From: Cryptomeria japonica
Lineage: Eukaryota; Streptophyta; Pinopsida; Cupressales; Cupressaceae
Assembly: GCF_030272615.1 (NCBI RefSeq)
Contig: NC_081405.1
Coordinates: 470,564,008-470,628,007, forward strand
Reading direction: 5' to 3'
DNA: 64,000 nt
The position numbers and the translations under genes were made by a program. Positions 1-10,816 of the stretch are shown piece after piece (position 1 is the stretch's first letter; each line of letters begins with the position of its first letter). The notes under the pieces are model-generated. The model searched no databases, had not been told where the DNA came from, and saw only the letters and a program-made list of their open reading frames with translations.

Positions 1-470
1 GAGGGGGAGTGAATCAGTTGTCACATATTACCAATACCTTAAGCAATTAAAAAATTTAATACCATAACCCAAAACATTAATACTAGAATGCTTAAACCAA
101 ATACTGAAATAGAAGACAAACCAATTAAGCATAAACAATAATTAGAGAATAAATACCATCCACATGACACCAAGATTTATACGTGGAAAACCTGGTAAAG
201 GGAAAAACCATGATAGGAAGCCTACCCACATTCAGATAATACTTCCATAGGTAAGTATGTGAATTAAAATTGATGGGCCTACACTTGCAAGAAGGCCAAC
301 AACCTAGAGCACACTGCTCATCACAAAAGGAGTCTCACTAACTACATATAAATCCATACTATAATCCAGGCCTAAGACCAAACAAATAATATCCAACCCA
401 TAAGACATCCCGGAAACACATCGAGAGGTCCAATCCACATGTTACATTAAGTCGGTCCATAACCTAGATA
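1..470 (-). mobile_element. Truncated LTR remnant related to the 3A/3B family
   Basis: The window opens inside a degenerate LTR. It starts with a G-rich run followed by gtgaatcag. Around 185-345 it has the same series of landmarks as the minus-oriented LTR at 55141-55919: gtggaaaa(c)cc, a gaaaaaccatgat stretch, agaaggccaac, and a short agctcactgc-like stretch. Similarity is patchy, so this is a divergent relative and not a recent copy. The outer end is cut by the window edge and the inner limit is not resolved. Confidence 0.5.
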
Positions 471-904
471 CACTGGGACACAAATTAGGTCCACACGCTA
501 AAGCAATGATCCCAATCCACCAAGTCTCAAACATGATCACCACCAACATCCTGAATCTCCATCAGAAGTTGCACCAACACCACTTATGCATATCGTCAAA
601 GATCTTCATGAAAGCTCTGTCGGTGAAACCCTTGCTGGAACCACAAACCAAGCTTCCAAGCAAACAAGATAGCATCTGATCACCAGATCAAAACCAACCG
701 ACTAAATATGAACATGAGTAAGCCAATTCCATAACCAAATCATATCAGAGCATATCAGATCCAATCCAACTAGAAACCACACAACCTACCAGGACTAGAA
801 GGGTGCCAGTAAAGCATCCAAACCAGCTAGTGTTGACATCAATGACAAAACATCAATGCAACACATAATCAATTTCTCCAAATGACCAACAAATAAAATC
901 CTAT

Positions 905-1000
905 CATATTTAATCATATTCCCCATCTCATCCAATATAATTTAATCATATTCCCCATCTCATCCAATCCAAATCAATCATATTCCTCATCCTGTACAAT
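905..1000. repeat. 32-bp tandem repeat, three units
   Basis: Three consecutive 32-bp units (905-936, 937-968, 969-1000) share the core aatcatattcc followed by catc and end in caat. The first two differ by two bases and the third is more diverged. A looser fourth unit may follow. Confidence 0.8.
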
Positions 1001-1210
1001 CCTATTCAATCATTAATCTACCTCCCATATTATCCAATCTATTTTCCCCATCAAAACTGATCTTTTCCCATCTATTTGAGTTTATATTGACTTGCACATA
1101 ATCCAAACACCCATCCATACTATGCTAATCAAATCCAAGTGGCAATCCTTCCATCTACAGACTCTGCACAACCAACTTGTCTTTTGTTTTCCATCAATCT
1201 ATCCACACCC

Positions 1211-1316
1211 TGCCCATCGGGATGCATCCTTCCATGTCTGGTAGTTTATCCAAGTCCATCACCTGCCCATCAAAATGTATCCTCCCTAGGTTTGGAAGTC
1301 TATCTAAATCCATGTC
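1211..1316. repeat. 53-bp tandem duplication
   Basis: Units 1211-1263 and 1264-1316 both begin tgcccatc and share atgyatcctycc, gaagt-like and tatctaa/tatccaa landmarks. Divergence of roughly one base in five suggests an old duplication. It has no evident function. Confidence 0.7.
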
Positions 1317-1515
1317 ATACTCTTGGCAAGAGATATTAGTTGGCCATGTGCATGTTGTTTACATGATTAAGAATTTCGCTCTGATTTTTATCTTGTGTCC
1401 CAAGACTATACTTGTCCAAGACTGCCTTGATCATCCCATATATTGGTATGTCTTAGCTAGTGTATAATGGGGCATAGTTTTTATGGTATGGTGTGTTTGA
1501 AGGTTTCCCTTGTAT

Positions 1516-1520
1516 GTACT
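1516..1520. repeat. Candidate 5-bp target duplication GTACT (partner 34167-34171)
   Basis: GTACT lies one base outside the outer LTR end at 1522 and recurs at 34167-34171, one base outside the other LTR end at 34165. The match is exact. The one-base offset on each side means the terminal bases are uncertain, and chance agreement cannot be excluded. Confidence 0.5.
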
Positions 1521-2599
1521 ATGTGTGTGAAAAGTGGATAAGTATCTACAAGTTGTAAGACACAACACTTCAATTACATCATTGCATGCATGGTTAGACA
1601 GATATAATCATGAATATACAAACCATAAAAAATCGACCAATTGCCTTCTAAAAGATGCAAGTATAGACTTGCTCTTAGATTTGTCTAAGCATTACCAGTG
1701 ACTAGACTACACCAAGAGGAAGGATTTAATCTATATGAGCACAAGAATAAGCCAAATGGATGCAAGATTAAGCTAGATAAATGAATATTAAGCTAAATGA
1801 ATGAATATTAAGCTAAATGAATTCAAGAAATCATGATTAAACTAAATATGAAAAAAGCTAAACTAAGATGCAATAATCTCAAAGAACAATATCTTCAATG
1901 ACTTTAGAGAAAAAACTGCACAATAACAATAAATCTCTAGGGTGTTTTGAATGAGAGATTAAGGCTCAATTTGTAGAGATTCAAAAGAGAGACCAACGGT
2001 TAGGATCAATTAGCAATGAGCGGTTGAGATTCCTCAAGAAAAAGCACAATCCTGATTAGTTAAAATAATTGAGAGATCAGATTAAGTTAATCTTGAGATA
2101 GATTCCAATTATAGCTTGATTGAATGCATTCAGATTATAAGTCTAAGTCAGCATTGGAGATAAAATCAATTGATTCCATGCACTTGAGATAAAAGTTAGT
2201 CGATTCCATGCACTTTTCTTTAATTTGCTCAAGATTTTTATTTAGAAAAAGGCTTTTCAATACAAGTGAACCTCTTTCCTCGAGAAAATCTTTGAGTTTT
2301 ATTTTTAGAGAAAATGATTAATTCAATTGAATTGCTTTTCTGATTTCTCAAGTTATCTCAATTTTAGAAAAAGAAATATCTTAAGTTTGATTTCTTCTCT
2401 CAATTTAATTCTTTTCTTTTGTTTTCAATTTAACTCTTTCTTTTGTAAATTAATTCCTCTTTTTGTAATTAAATGGCAGCTTTATTTATTAATTAAATAT
2501 GCTAGGATATTTAATTAAATAAATAGGATAATTGATCAAAATGATTTAATTAATTAAATAAATATTTAATTAATATAGAGTGATTAACTTGCCATGTAA
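1521..2599 (-). repeat. 3' LTR of the Tat element (incomplete)
   Basis: Co-linear with 32910-34040 over about 1.07 kb, from tgtgtgtgaaaagtgg through the AT-rich aattaaataaatatttaatt stretch to gattaactt.ccatgtaa. The last ~130 bp present in the 5' copy, ending ttagggtattaca, are missing. The right border was therefore lost to a deletion or replacement, and the polypurine tract cannot be placed. Confidence 0.8.
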
Positions 2600-3248
2600 A
2601 AGAACCGATTCCAAACTTGATTTAAAAAGAATTGATTAAGCAAACCGAAAGAATCGATTCCGAACTTGATTGAACAAGAATCAATTAAGCAAAGCAAAAA
2701 TGTCCAACTTGATTTGATGTGATGAAACTGAACATCGATTTGAAGATTGATTTAGATAAGGACAAAGATTGATATGCCCCTAGAGATTGTTTTATTTGAC
2801 ATCGAAGAATCTCAACTTGATACGACTTGATTTAGTTAATACGATGTGATTTTTGCTCAACTTTAGATGAAGATTTGAAAATTTCTTGACTTTTGATGAT
2901 GATGACCACTGAAAAGATGTAATGAGTATGCCCCCTTGGGAGCAAAATTGAAAGTTAGTGAGAGTACAATGGTTGTAGGCAATTTTGAGAAGATTAAAAG
3001 ATTTAGCGATGATAATTTGAGGATGAAGATTGATGTAAGAATGAATTGAGATGTGAGTTGAATTCAAAGTAAACTAGTTCGAAAAAGTGCTTTGATGATG
3101 AAAGTGCTAAGTGGTCAGCTTTGTGAAATTTTGAATGGAAAATTGACGTTAGATTTTGATTTCGATCCCAAAAATGGACTCGGGACAATCGATTTAGGAA
3201 AGGGTACAAATTTTATGTCCACAGGAGAAAGTTTAAAAATTAGGGTTT
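2600..3248. other. Tat element 3' internal sequence, non-coding
   Basis: It begins with a repeated aaccgattcc/gaacttgattgaa motif. On the minus strand it holds two purine boxes, at about 2776-2790 (ctaggggcat) and 2929-2945 (caagggggcat). They resemble the box found about 100-160 bp upstream of the polypurine tract in related elements. No ORF is supported. Confidence 0.45.
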
Positions 3249-3252
3249 GGGC

Positions 3253-3260
3253 TATATAAG
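3253..3260 (+). promoter_or_regulatory. TATA box of the antisense PMD gene
   Basis: TATATAAG within gggctatataagggg is a canonical plant TATA context. It is on the plus strand, opposite to the host retrotransposon, and about 125 bp upstream of the first ATG that precedes a consensus splice donor. Inference: it drives the antisense PMD gene. Confidence 0.5.
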
Positions 3261-3397
3261 GGGTTCAATGTGTCATTGTCAATTCATTTTTACCTCACAA
3301 AGTTTAAAATTTTGAAAAACCTTCTACCATTCTAATTCAAGAGCATCGATTCGAGTGCCAAAGGCGACATAATCGACCATGAAACTACGCCCCAATA

Positions 3398-3858
3398 GTA
3401 AGTGATCGATCTTTAGCCTTTGCATTTCTTAATTTTTGAATTTTCATTGAATTTTTTCATTTTTAATTTCATTTAAAGGCGTGTTTATCATTTTATCATG
3501 CGGATATTTACTATTTGTCGTATGAGTTTATGTCCATTTATGTTTTGTCATTTGGACATATAGGGTTTATTGTTTGATGTCTACTCGGGTATCATACGAG
3601 AGTCTTATTAAAAGACCATTTAGTCATGCGAGAGGATATTGTTTGTCATACAAGACCATTTAATCATTCAGCTTATAATTGTTGCTCGTACGAGTTTCTG
3701 CTTGTCTGTGGAAACTCGCATAAAAAACAAGTATTTTTGAGGGTGTAAACAACAATTTTTAATTTTGAATGTTGTATATTTGGATTCTATAACATGTTTA
3801 TCACATTCTTAGTGCAAATTTGATCACGTACTAATGATTTGTCTGTTCAATTTTGCAG
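3398..3858 (+). other. Candidate 5' intron of the antisense PMD gene
   Basis: A perfect donor GTAAGT starts at 3398, 19 nt after an ATG (3379). A pyrimidine-rich acceptor, ttcaattttgcag, ends at 3858, just before PMD-like coding sequence. The 461-bp length is normal for plants. The predicted first exon does not keep the PMD frame, so either the ATG belongs to a 5' UTR or the reading frame has decayed. RNA evidence would decide. Confidence 0.35.
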
Positions 3859-5650
3859 ATTTAGTTTCCTAATATTCAATTTCGGTGTACATTTCCACCG
3901 ATGATGAGGCTAGTATGTGATTTATCAGATGCACAAAGAGGTCATATTGGTTTGTGTGGATTCAGAGACCTGTTACAGATGCCTGATATTTGTGTGAATC
4001 ACCATATGTTGACTGCTTTAATTGAGTATTTTCATTCTGAGCATAATACCTTTCATTTATTGATTGGAGAGATGACCATCACGCCAGAGGATATATACAG
4101 GATTTTGAGGATTTTGTTTGCTGGAGATAAGGTTGATTATGATGCTACTCCTCGAATGGGTATTTTGTCTTTGAGACAGATATTCCATGATGAGACTATC
4201 CTTGATCACGCTATTACGTGGGATGATTTGATGAGTAGATATGGTGCACAGTATCCCCTAGCTTGCATTTTGGCCGATATGATTGGTTGTTTTGTGATAC
4301 CTGATAGGGGACAACAGGGATTTCTATGTGGTTGGGGCAGGATGCTTGAGAGGTTATTGACTCATCCAGTGAGATTAGGGTGGGGATCATGCTTACTCGC
4401 TCATATGTATCATGAGATGCATGAGATTGTGTATCGAGAGGGGAAGAGCATGGCAACAGGTCTATTAGTTTTATAGATATGGGCATGAGAGCATATCCCG
4501 GTATGTAGATCTATTGTAGATAATTCACGGGAGGTGCACTAGCCTATTGTATGTTTTTATTCAGGTTATGTTACACAACCTCACCTAGGCCAGACTGATT
4601 ATTGGAGGAGGCAGATGGATGATTTGATTGATGTAGTATGGAGACCGTATAGGGGTCTAGAGCTATGGGATGATTGGAGAGCATAGAGGAAGGATATATT
4701 TATGACTCGACCTCTCATTGGCAGATTGGTGTCTATTATTGAGCAATTTGTAATATCTAGGGTGATGAGATAGTATGGTAGATTGTAGAGTATATCCTAG
4801 GAGTTCATAACCTATGCTCGATATGGGGAGGAGGAGAGACGAGGATGGGCACTGAGACTGTCATATGTGTTGAGTATGCAGGAGTTAGCAGGTTTATAGC
4901 TATAGAGATGCGATTATCTAGAGGATGTAGTAGACGTGGGGGCATTTCCCCAGTATAGAGATTGGTTTCAGAGAAGTCCATTCCCTCAATTTATAGATCC
5001 GAGAGAGCATGCACCTCTTATAGAGGATATTGAGGAGGATGCACCATCATAGGCATGAGTACCAAGTCAGATACAGGGACGGGTGTAGGTATAGGGACAA
5101 AGAGTGGATGTACCTAGATGGACAAGAGGTGATCTTGGTGCTAGTAGCAGCAGGGCAACAATGGGAGGTTGACAACAATAGAGAGGGGAGGGTGGATCCT
5201 TAGGAGCTATTAGGGTTGAGGTTGGGAGTTCTATGGCAACAGAGGTTGGAGATGAGGAGGAGAGAGTGGATCTTAGGCAGGTTAGGTAGTGGAGAGATGA
5301 GCAGGGAGGCGTAGAGGGGGATGTTGGGAGAGAGCAAGGAGTACCAGATGTAGTATGATCTTTAAGGTCGAGGTTGACAGGTTTGTAGTCACAGTTGATA
5401 GTGGCGTAGATGTAGCTGGCAGAGTGAGACTGAAAACTTGTAGAGGTGAGAGCAGAGTGAGATGCTCTTCAGCAAGAGGTTTTGCATCAGACAAGCCATG
5501 TAGCTTATAGTGTAGCGGTCCTAGTAGCGCAATAGGTTGTTCTATATTCTTAGTATATGGCTCGATTTGAGGGAGCTAGGGCACCCAGACAAGATGTTAG
5601 TCAGTAGGCACCACCTCCTCCACCCGACAATGAGGGAGATGTAGAGAGCT
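3859..5650 (+). pseudogene. Plant mobile domain (PMD) gene, antisense within the Tat element
   Basis: The open part runs 3901-4476 (191 codons, first Met at 3901). It has PMD-family landmarks in order: GFRDLLQMP, VNHHMLTALIEYFHSEHNTF, GEMTITPEDIYRILRI followed by GDKVDYD, then LACILADMIG, FLCGWGRMLERLL and HMYHEMHEIVYREGKSMATG. The same frame continues past TAG stops with IWAHEHIPVCR, DYWRRQMDD and WRPYRGLELWDDW, and degenerates around 5640. Nearly all stops look like Gln codons turned into TAG. PMD proteins (MAIN/MAIL1 relatives) act in nuclear gene and transposon silencing in Arabidopsis, and related domains occur in plant transposons. The gene runs opposite to its host element and has its own TATA box. 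The function of this copy is lost. Confidence 0.8.
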
Positions 5651-7229
5651 AGATTTGTTATATCTCTTAGATTTTGTTATATACCCCATTTTTGTAGCCT
5701 ATACGATTCTTGCTTCGATGAGATATTGTATTTGACAGTTGATATCATTTGTACTCTTAGATACTAATATTATAATGAGATATACGAGCTCTTGATTTGA
5801 TTTCATTGTACTTGTGTTGATTGATTATGAGATGTCTTTCTATATGCTTTATTCTATATGTATGCATATCTTTTCAGTATGGATCAATGTATTGGAGATG
5901 AATATGGATGTTTTTTTTTTGTTTCTTCTTTTTCAGATGCAAATAAATGATGAAAATGAGTAACGAGTAATGCAAATTGTTTATTTTTTATGCTATAATA
6001 TGAATGCAAATAAATATATAATGAATGTATGGATCTATATAAGATGCTCATGTATGTAGCTAACATCTCAATACACAAGTAATCGATCAGAGGAACTATG
6101 ATGAAAAAGAGACCACTTAGCTAAGAAATGATGATTGCTTTAGACTCTCATTCAAAAGATAAAGAGATCATTGTAATCATACCGAAATCGCTAAAAATGC
6201 ATAAAATTTAGAATGAATTCAACCTAAACTTAGTCACTAGATTTGGTTTGCTTAATTTTCATCACTGAGCATTTTACAAACACAATAGGAAAAATAGAGT
6301 TCCTTTCTTTTCATATGCAATATTAATTATCTTGTTTGTAATTACCCTTTTATCATTTATATCCTTGGACAGATTACACATACATCCAGATTGCACATTA
6401 AAGAAATTCCCTCAAATAGACAAAGAAATGACTCCAACCTCCCTGTAGAATACAAATAAGCAGAGTCGAGGTATGTGTGGTGATTTCACCTTGATGTGAA
6501 GGCAATTATCATAGACACCCAGCTTACTAGATGTTTTCAGATCATCGAAATCACTCCTACAAGTAGAAAACAAAGAAAAAGTATTATTACCCCAATCCTT
6601 TCTCCTCTTAGTCAAGATAGACTTCCTCGAGTTACTCAGAGGGAATAATACTTGAAAACCAACGTAAAAGACAACACACAAAGAAAAGTTCAATCATATC
6701 TCAAACATTGTAGTGATTGTTTTCAGTATTCTTGTTTTTCTTGTTTACTCTGTGATAAAACTCTTCAGTAGTTTGGAGACAGGTGACTGACTCAAAGTGA
6801 ATGACCTGGTACTACTGAAAAAAATATGACTTGGTTGATACTGCTTAGGACATGTAAATTGATCAGTTGATTACCCTAAGACTAGGAAATTGACCGATTT
6901 CAAGCCATGAGGGTTCCAAAAGAACTAGGATGTCACAAAAGCAACTAAAAGATATGTACAAGTGAAAGAAAAGATGCAGGAAAGTGGGATTGAAAACAGG
7001 AAATGCAAAATTTGCGTTGATAGACAAAGCGCTTGAGAACAAGAGTTACCTATTTACCAGGTTTTCACCTGCTTGACAAAGAATTTTTTTTTTCTACCAA
7101 GGTACCTGTTTACTAGGTTTTCACCAACGAATTTCATTTTTTTTCTTTTTCTTTTTATTTTTCTCTTTTATTTATTATTTTTTTTTCAAGACTTTTTAAT
7201 TGTACAGGTTGCTGGAGCAGAGAATACTA
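5651..7229. other. Tat element region between the PMD gene and integrase
   Basis: No supported ORF. 6440-6660 contains a block (gaggtatgtgtgg, then atcatagacaccca, then acaaagaaaa, then tcctcgagt) recognisable again at 17580-17760 in the nested pol-less element and partly at 45470-45560. It includes a small inverted repeat, TTCAC-n6-GTGAA. A T-rich run lies at about 7085-7200, just past the integrase C-terminus. Confidence 0.5.
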
Positions 7230-9068
7230 AGTGAAGAATTTCTTCAAGTGGATGGTGTTGATCAGTTCACATAGCTGTTCTCCTTTTGATGTTGAGAGTT
7301 GATAGGTACCAGAGCCAAAAACTGCAGTAACAATGTAGGTGCCCAGCCAATTGGGTTCAAACTTCCCTTTGTTGTGTCAAAACTGTTGATTTTAAGTATT
7401 TTCTCTCAAAACAAGGTCACCAACCTGAAATTCTCTTTGTCTAACTTTCTTGTTATAACCTTTAGAAATTCTCTTTTGGTACGCTCTCAGATGATCAAAT
7501 GTCACTTGCCGGCATTCATCCAACAACTCGAGTTCTTGCAATGTAGATATTCTATAGTCTTCATCAGTAATAAGACCTTGCAAGGAAACTCTCAAAGAAG
7601 GAATTTCCACCTCAGTAGGCAAGACTTCTTCAGTTCCATACACCAAAGAAAAAGGTGTAGCCCTAGTAGGCATTCTAATACCAATCTTTTCCAAATTTGT
7701 TTACCGTTCTATGCAAGATAGTCAGTAGATTTTTGTTAGATGCTTTAGCTTGTCCATTACATTAAGGTAGTATATGGATGACTAATGCTGTTTGATTTTG
7801 AACTTTTCACAGAGCTCGTCTAGATCTTTGTTTTTGAACTACCCTCCATTGTCAGTCACAATTGAAGAAGGTATCCCATAACTGTAGATGATATAGGTAA
7901 GGATGAACAAAGCTACTTGTTTACCGGTTGTTTTGATTAGCGAAACTGCTTCAATCCACTTAGTGAAGTACTCAGTGGTAGTTATGAGAAAATTGTGTCC
8001 ATTAGATGATGCAGGATAGATTTGGCCAATGAGGTGAAATGCCCATTACTGAAAAGGCCAATGTGTGATGAAAGGTATTAAATCCCTTGCTAGAGCATGT
8101 ATGAGGTTCCCATGTAGCTGACACTTCTCACAAGTTTTAGCAAATTTTATAGCATCTTTTTCCATATTTGGCCAGTAGTAGCCAACCCTTAGCAGTTTTT
8201 GAGCTAAAGTTAGACCATTTGAATGAGATCCACAAATACCTTCATGCACCTCAGATAATGCATGTTGGGACTCTTTAGTTTCTAGACACCTAAGAAAAGT
8301 ACTATCCAAACCTCACCTATATAGATCCTTAGTGATGATGACATACCATGAAGCATTTTAGATTAGGTTCCTTTTCTCATTACGAGTAAGATTAGCAGGG
8401 ATAATTTGGTCAAGCAAGTAAGAGTAAATGTGGTTATAGTGAGATGAATCATGTCCAATAATAGAACATACCATCTGGGACTCAAGGGAATCATATGCAG
8501 GATAATGTAACTCTTCCACTAGGAATTCATAGTAGAACTCAAATTCTTGTAGCTGTGGTATAGATGCCAATGTAGCCATAGCATTTGCTGCTTTGTTTGC
8601 TGATCTAGGAATCTGCTGAAATGATACAAAGGTAAAGTATTTATTGAGGTTATCAACCATTCTTTTATAGGGAATCAGTTTCTCATCCCGAGTCTGATAT
8701 ATATCATTGTGTTGGTTGATAATCAGCTAAGAGTCTCCATAGATGTGTAACTCAATAACCTTCCATTCAATAGCTAGCTTGATTCCATTTACCAAGGCTT
8801 CATATTCTGCAATATTATTTGTGCAAGGAAAGAGAATCTTGTAAGCCTTTGGGATTGAATATCTTTGAGAAGTGATAAAAAGTATTCCAACACTAGAACC
8901 TTGTTGAGTGAAAGATCCATCCACGAACATTTTCCAGGATCGTTGAGTAAGGTGCATGATAGATTGATCTATAAATTCTATGTGCAAAGGTTGATTGTCT
9001 TCAAGTGGAGCATCAACTAGTTGATCTACAATGACCTATCCTTTGATAGCTTTACGTTCTATATATTT
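7230..9068 (-). pseudogene. Tat pol C-terminal half: second RNase H and integrase
   Basis: Reading the minus strand from 9068: the connection after the first RNase H, then a second RNase H (FVDGS, NNIAEYEAL, YGDS-stop-LIIN, with the fourth acidic site reading AANAMA where ADAMA is usual). Next comes the integrase zinc region (H-x-GICGSH, GYYWPNM, CEKCQ), and the core (WAFHLIG where W.MDLIG is usual, so the first catalytic Asp is His; YFTKWIEA; VTDNGG). Last is the C-terminal part with PFSLVYGTEEVLPTEVEIPS and REFQVGDLVL. Several stops and frameshifts break it. It joins in frame to the RT/RNase H half at 24904 when the nested element is removed. Confidence 0.88.
9064..9068. repeat. Target duplication of the nested element (tattt; partner 24899-24903 tattc)
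   Basis: The five bases outside the left LTR are tattt and those outside the right LTR are tattc. One transition separates them, as expected for an old 5-bp gypsy-type duplication. Removing the element and one copy restores continuous pol sequence. Confidence 0.7.
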
Positions 9069-10286
9069 TGTGTTATGCTCTCAAATTCATCATTGCTAAA
9101 TAGGAAATTAGGAAAATCACAAATCCCTTAACCATCTAAGCAATTCAAACACAAACCAATGAAATAGATGCAAAATAGAATAAGATTAAACAATGTAAAA
9201 CTCCCTATTGTGCATCATGCCTTCCATTATTCTTCTCCTCTTTGTAGTATGGTGGCTTTTAGATATCGTGTTGGCAACCTGCAAATGACACAAAGATTCA
9301 AAGTTTGTGATTGTTGAAAATGGAGATTGAATGCTCAATTTATAAAAAATTGGAGAGGATTGATTGAAAGGTAGAACAAATTGATCAAGAGGTGGAACTC
9401 AGGTGAGCTCACGTGCTGATTGATAGTTGAACTACTGATTTGGAGGTCAAACAAAATAGATTGAATAGATTAAATGAGTTAACTAATTTAGAAAAAGCTA
9501 ACTGAAGGAAGAAAAAGAATGATTGGGGGATAATTGATTGATGACAAAGAAAGCTTTATTTAGAAAAAGCTAACTAGAAGATGAAAATAGAGATTGGAGA
9601 GATAAATGATTTAATTAATTAATTAATTTAGCATGTTCTTGCACTTTGACTTAGATTTTCAATTTAATCTTTGCATGAGATTTATTCAAATAACTGAATT
9701 TATTTTAAATTCAATTTGTTATTTGAATATATTTAGAACTTGACTTTGATTTTCAATTTGATTTTGAAATCATGCACATATGATTGAATTTAGAAGAAAT
9801 TAGAAGAATTTGAAATGAAAATGAAATTAGAATTTGGGGATTTGGAAATGGAATTAGAAGAATTAATTAGCTAATTAAATAATTTAAAGAAACTATTTAA
9901 TTATTTTAGAAATGGAATTTAATTAAATAATAAAGATTATTTAAATTAAAGGATTAAATCATGATTAATTAAATAATAAATATTTAATTAATATTTAGAA
10001 AGGGGTTAATGATTAGAGATAGAAATTGAAAATGTAATTTATTTAAATAATAAAGATTATTTAAATTGGGGGATTAATCAGAATTAATTAAATAATAAAT
10101 ATTTAATTAATATTAGAAAATGGTTAAAATGATTAAATAATGATAGAATAAGAAATAGAATAATTAGTAAGATGATGAGGAAATATGAAATTAAAAAATA
10201 AGATTAATTAACTTAATTAAATAATTATTTAACTAATTAGACTAATAATTAGTACATGATCAATGAGACATTTTTAGGTGTCTACA
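9069..10286 (-). repeat. 3' LTR of the nested Tat-like element
   Basis: Begins TGTGTTATGCTC and ends GGTGTCTACA on the plus strand (so TGTAGACACC...AACACA in element orientation). The distal half is packed with aattaaataataaatatttaatt palindromes. It aligns end to end with 23687-24898; the differences are scattered substitutions and small indels. Confidence 0.9.
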
Positions 10287-10395
10287 TTTGCCCCTCTTTG
10301 AGACAATGTCAAAATGATGTTGTTTCAAAGAAAACGAAAAAAATTCTATCCCAGTATGCCCTGGCGATACTTAGGGTGTAATGCCCCCTCGAGAG
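10287..10395 (-). promoter_or_regulatory. Polypurine tract and upstream purine box
   Basis: On the minus strand, CTCTCGAGGGGGCAT (10380-10395) is followed about 95 bp later by TCAAAGAGGGGCAAA, which abuts the 3' LTR start TGTAGACACC. The second motif is the plus-strand primer. The first is conserved in position in the other elements of this lineage here; its role is unknown. Confidence 0.75.
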
Positions 10396-10816
10396 ATTGT
10401 TTGTGCATTAAAGACATGAATGATCTCTCAAGAAAAGAAGAATGTGAGATAAAAGATAGAAGAATGGTTAGTTGATTAAAGATAGAGATAGGTGATGTGA
10501 AGATGATATTGAGATAGAATATGAGAGAATGAACCTTAGAATGAAATAGAATAATATTATATGATAGAAAATGATTTAGAAAGAGATGATAGATTGAAAA
10601 TGATTTAGAAAGAGATGATGAGAAAAGAATCATCAAACTAGCAATAAGAAAATGAGATGAAATGAGAATGATTGATTCACAAACTTGTGTCATTATTTAT
10701 TGTGCAATATATATTCATCACTGAGCCTTATTATTGGACAATGAAGCTTAGCACATCAGGGTATAAGGAACCAAGATGTAATGATATCTCATTGAAGAAA
10801 CAAACACGTAGCAGAC
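10303..10816 (-). other. 3' internal sequence of the nested element
   Basis: Purine-rich on the plus strand, with a duplicated gaaaatgatttagaaagagatgat unit near 10565-10625. No ORF with protein character. Ends at the insertion site of element 3A. Confidence 0.5.
10812..10816. repeat. Target duplication of element 3A (cagac; partner 17552-17556 tagac)
   Basis: cagac flanks the 5' LTR and tagac the 3' LTR. One C/T difference separates the five bases, consistent with an insertion followed by decay. Confidence 0.7.

Larger units (their letters stand above)
471..1515. other. Non-coding stretch with short tandem repeats
   Basis: No convincing coding sequence is present. The short reading frames at 1139-1467 overlap a 53-bp duplication and lack protein character. 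Apart from the two tandem repeats listed separately, I recognise nothing here. It may be the inside of the degraded element whose LTR opens the window. Confidence 0.4.

Noticed and set aside
1139-1467. Two overlapping ORFs of 66 and 96 codons
   Set aside because: They span a 53-bp DNA duplication and show no conserved protein features.
3901-4476. PMD ORF as a functional host gene
   Set aside because: It lies inside a retrotransposon and the rest of the frame has many stops; best called a pseudogene.
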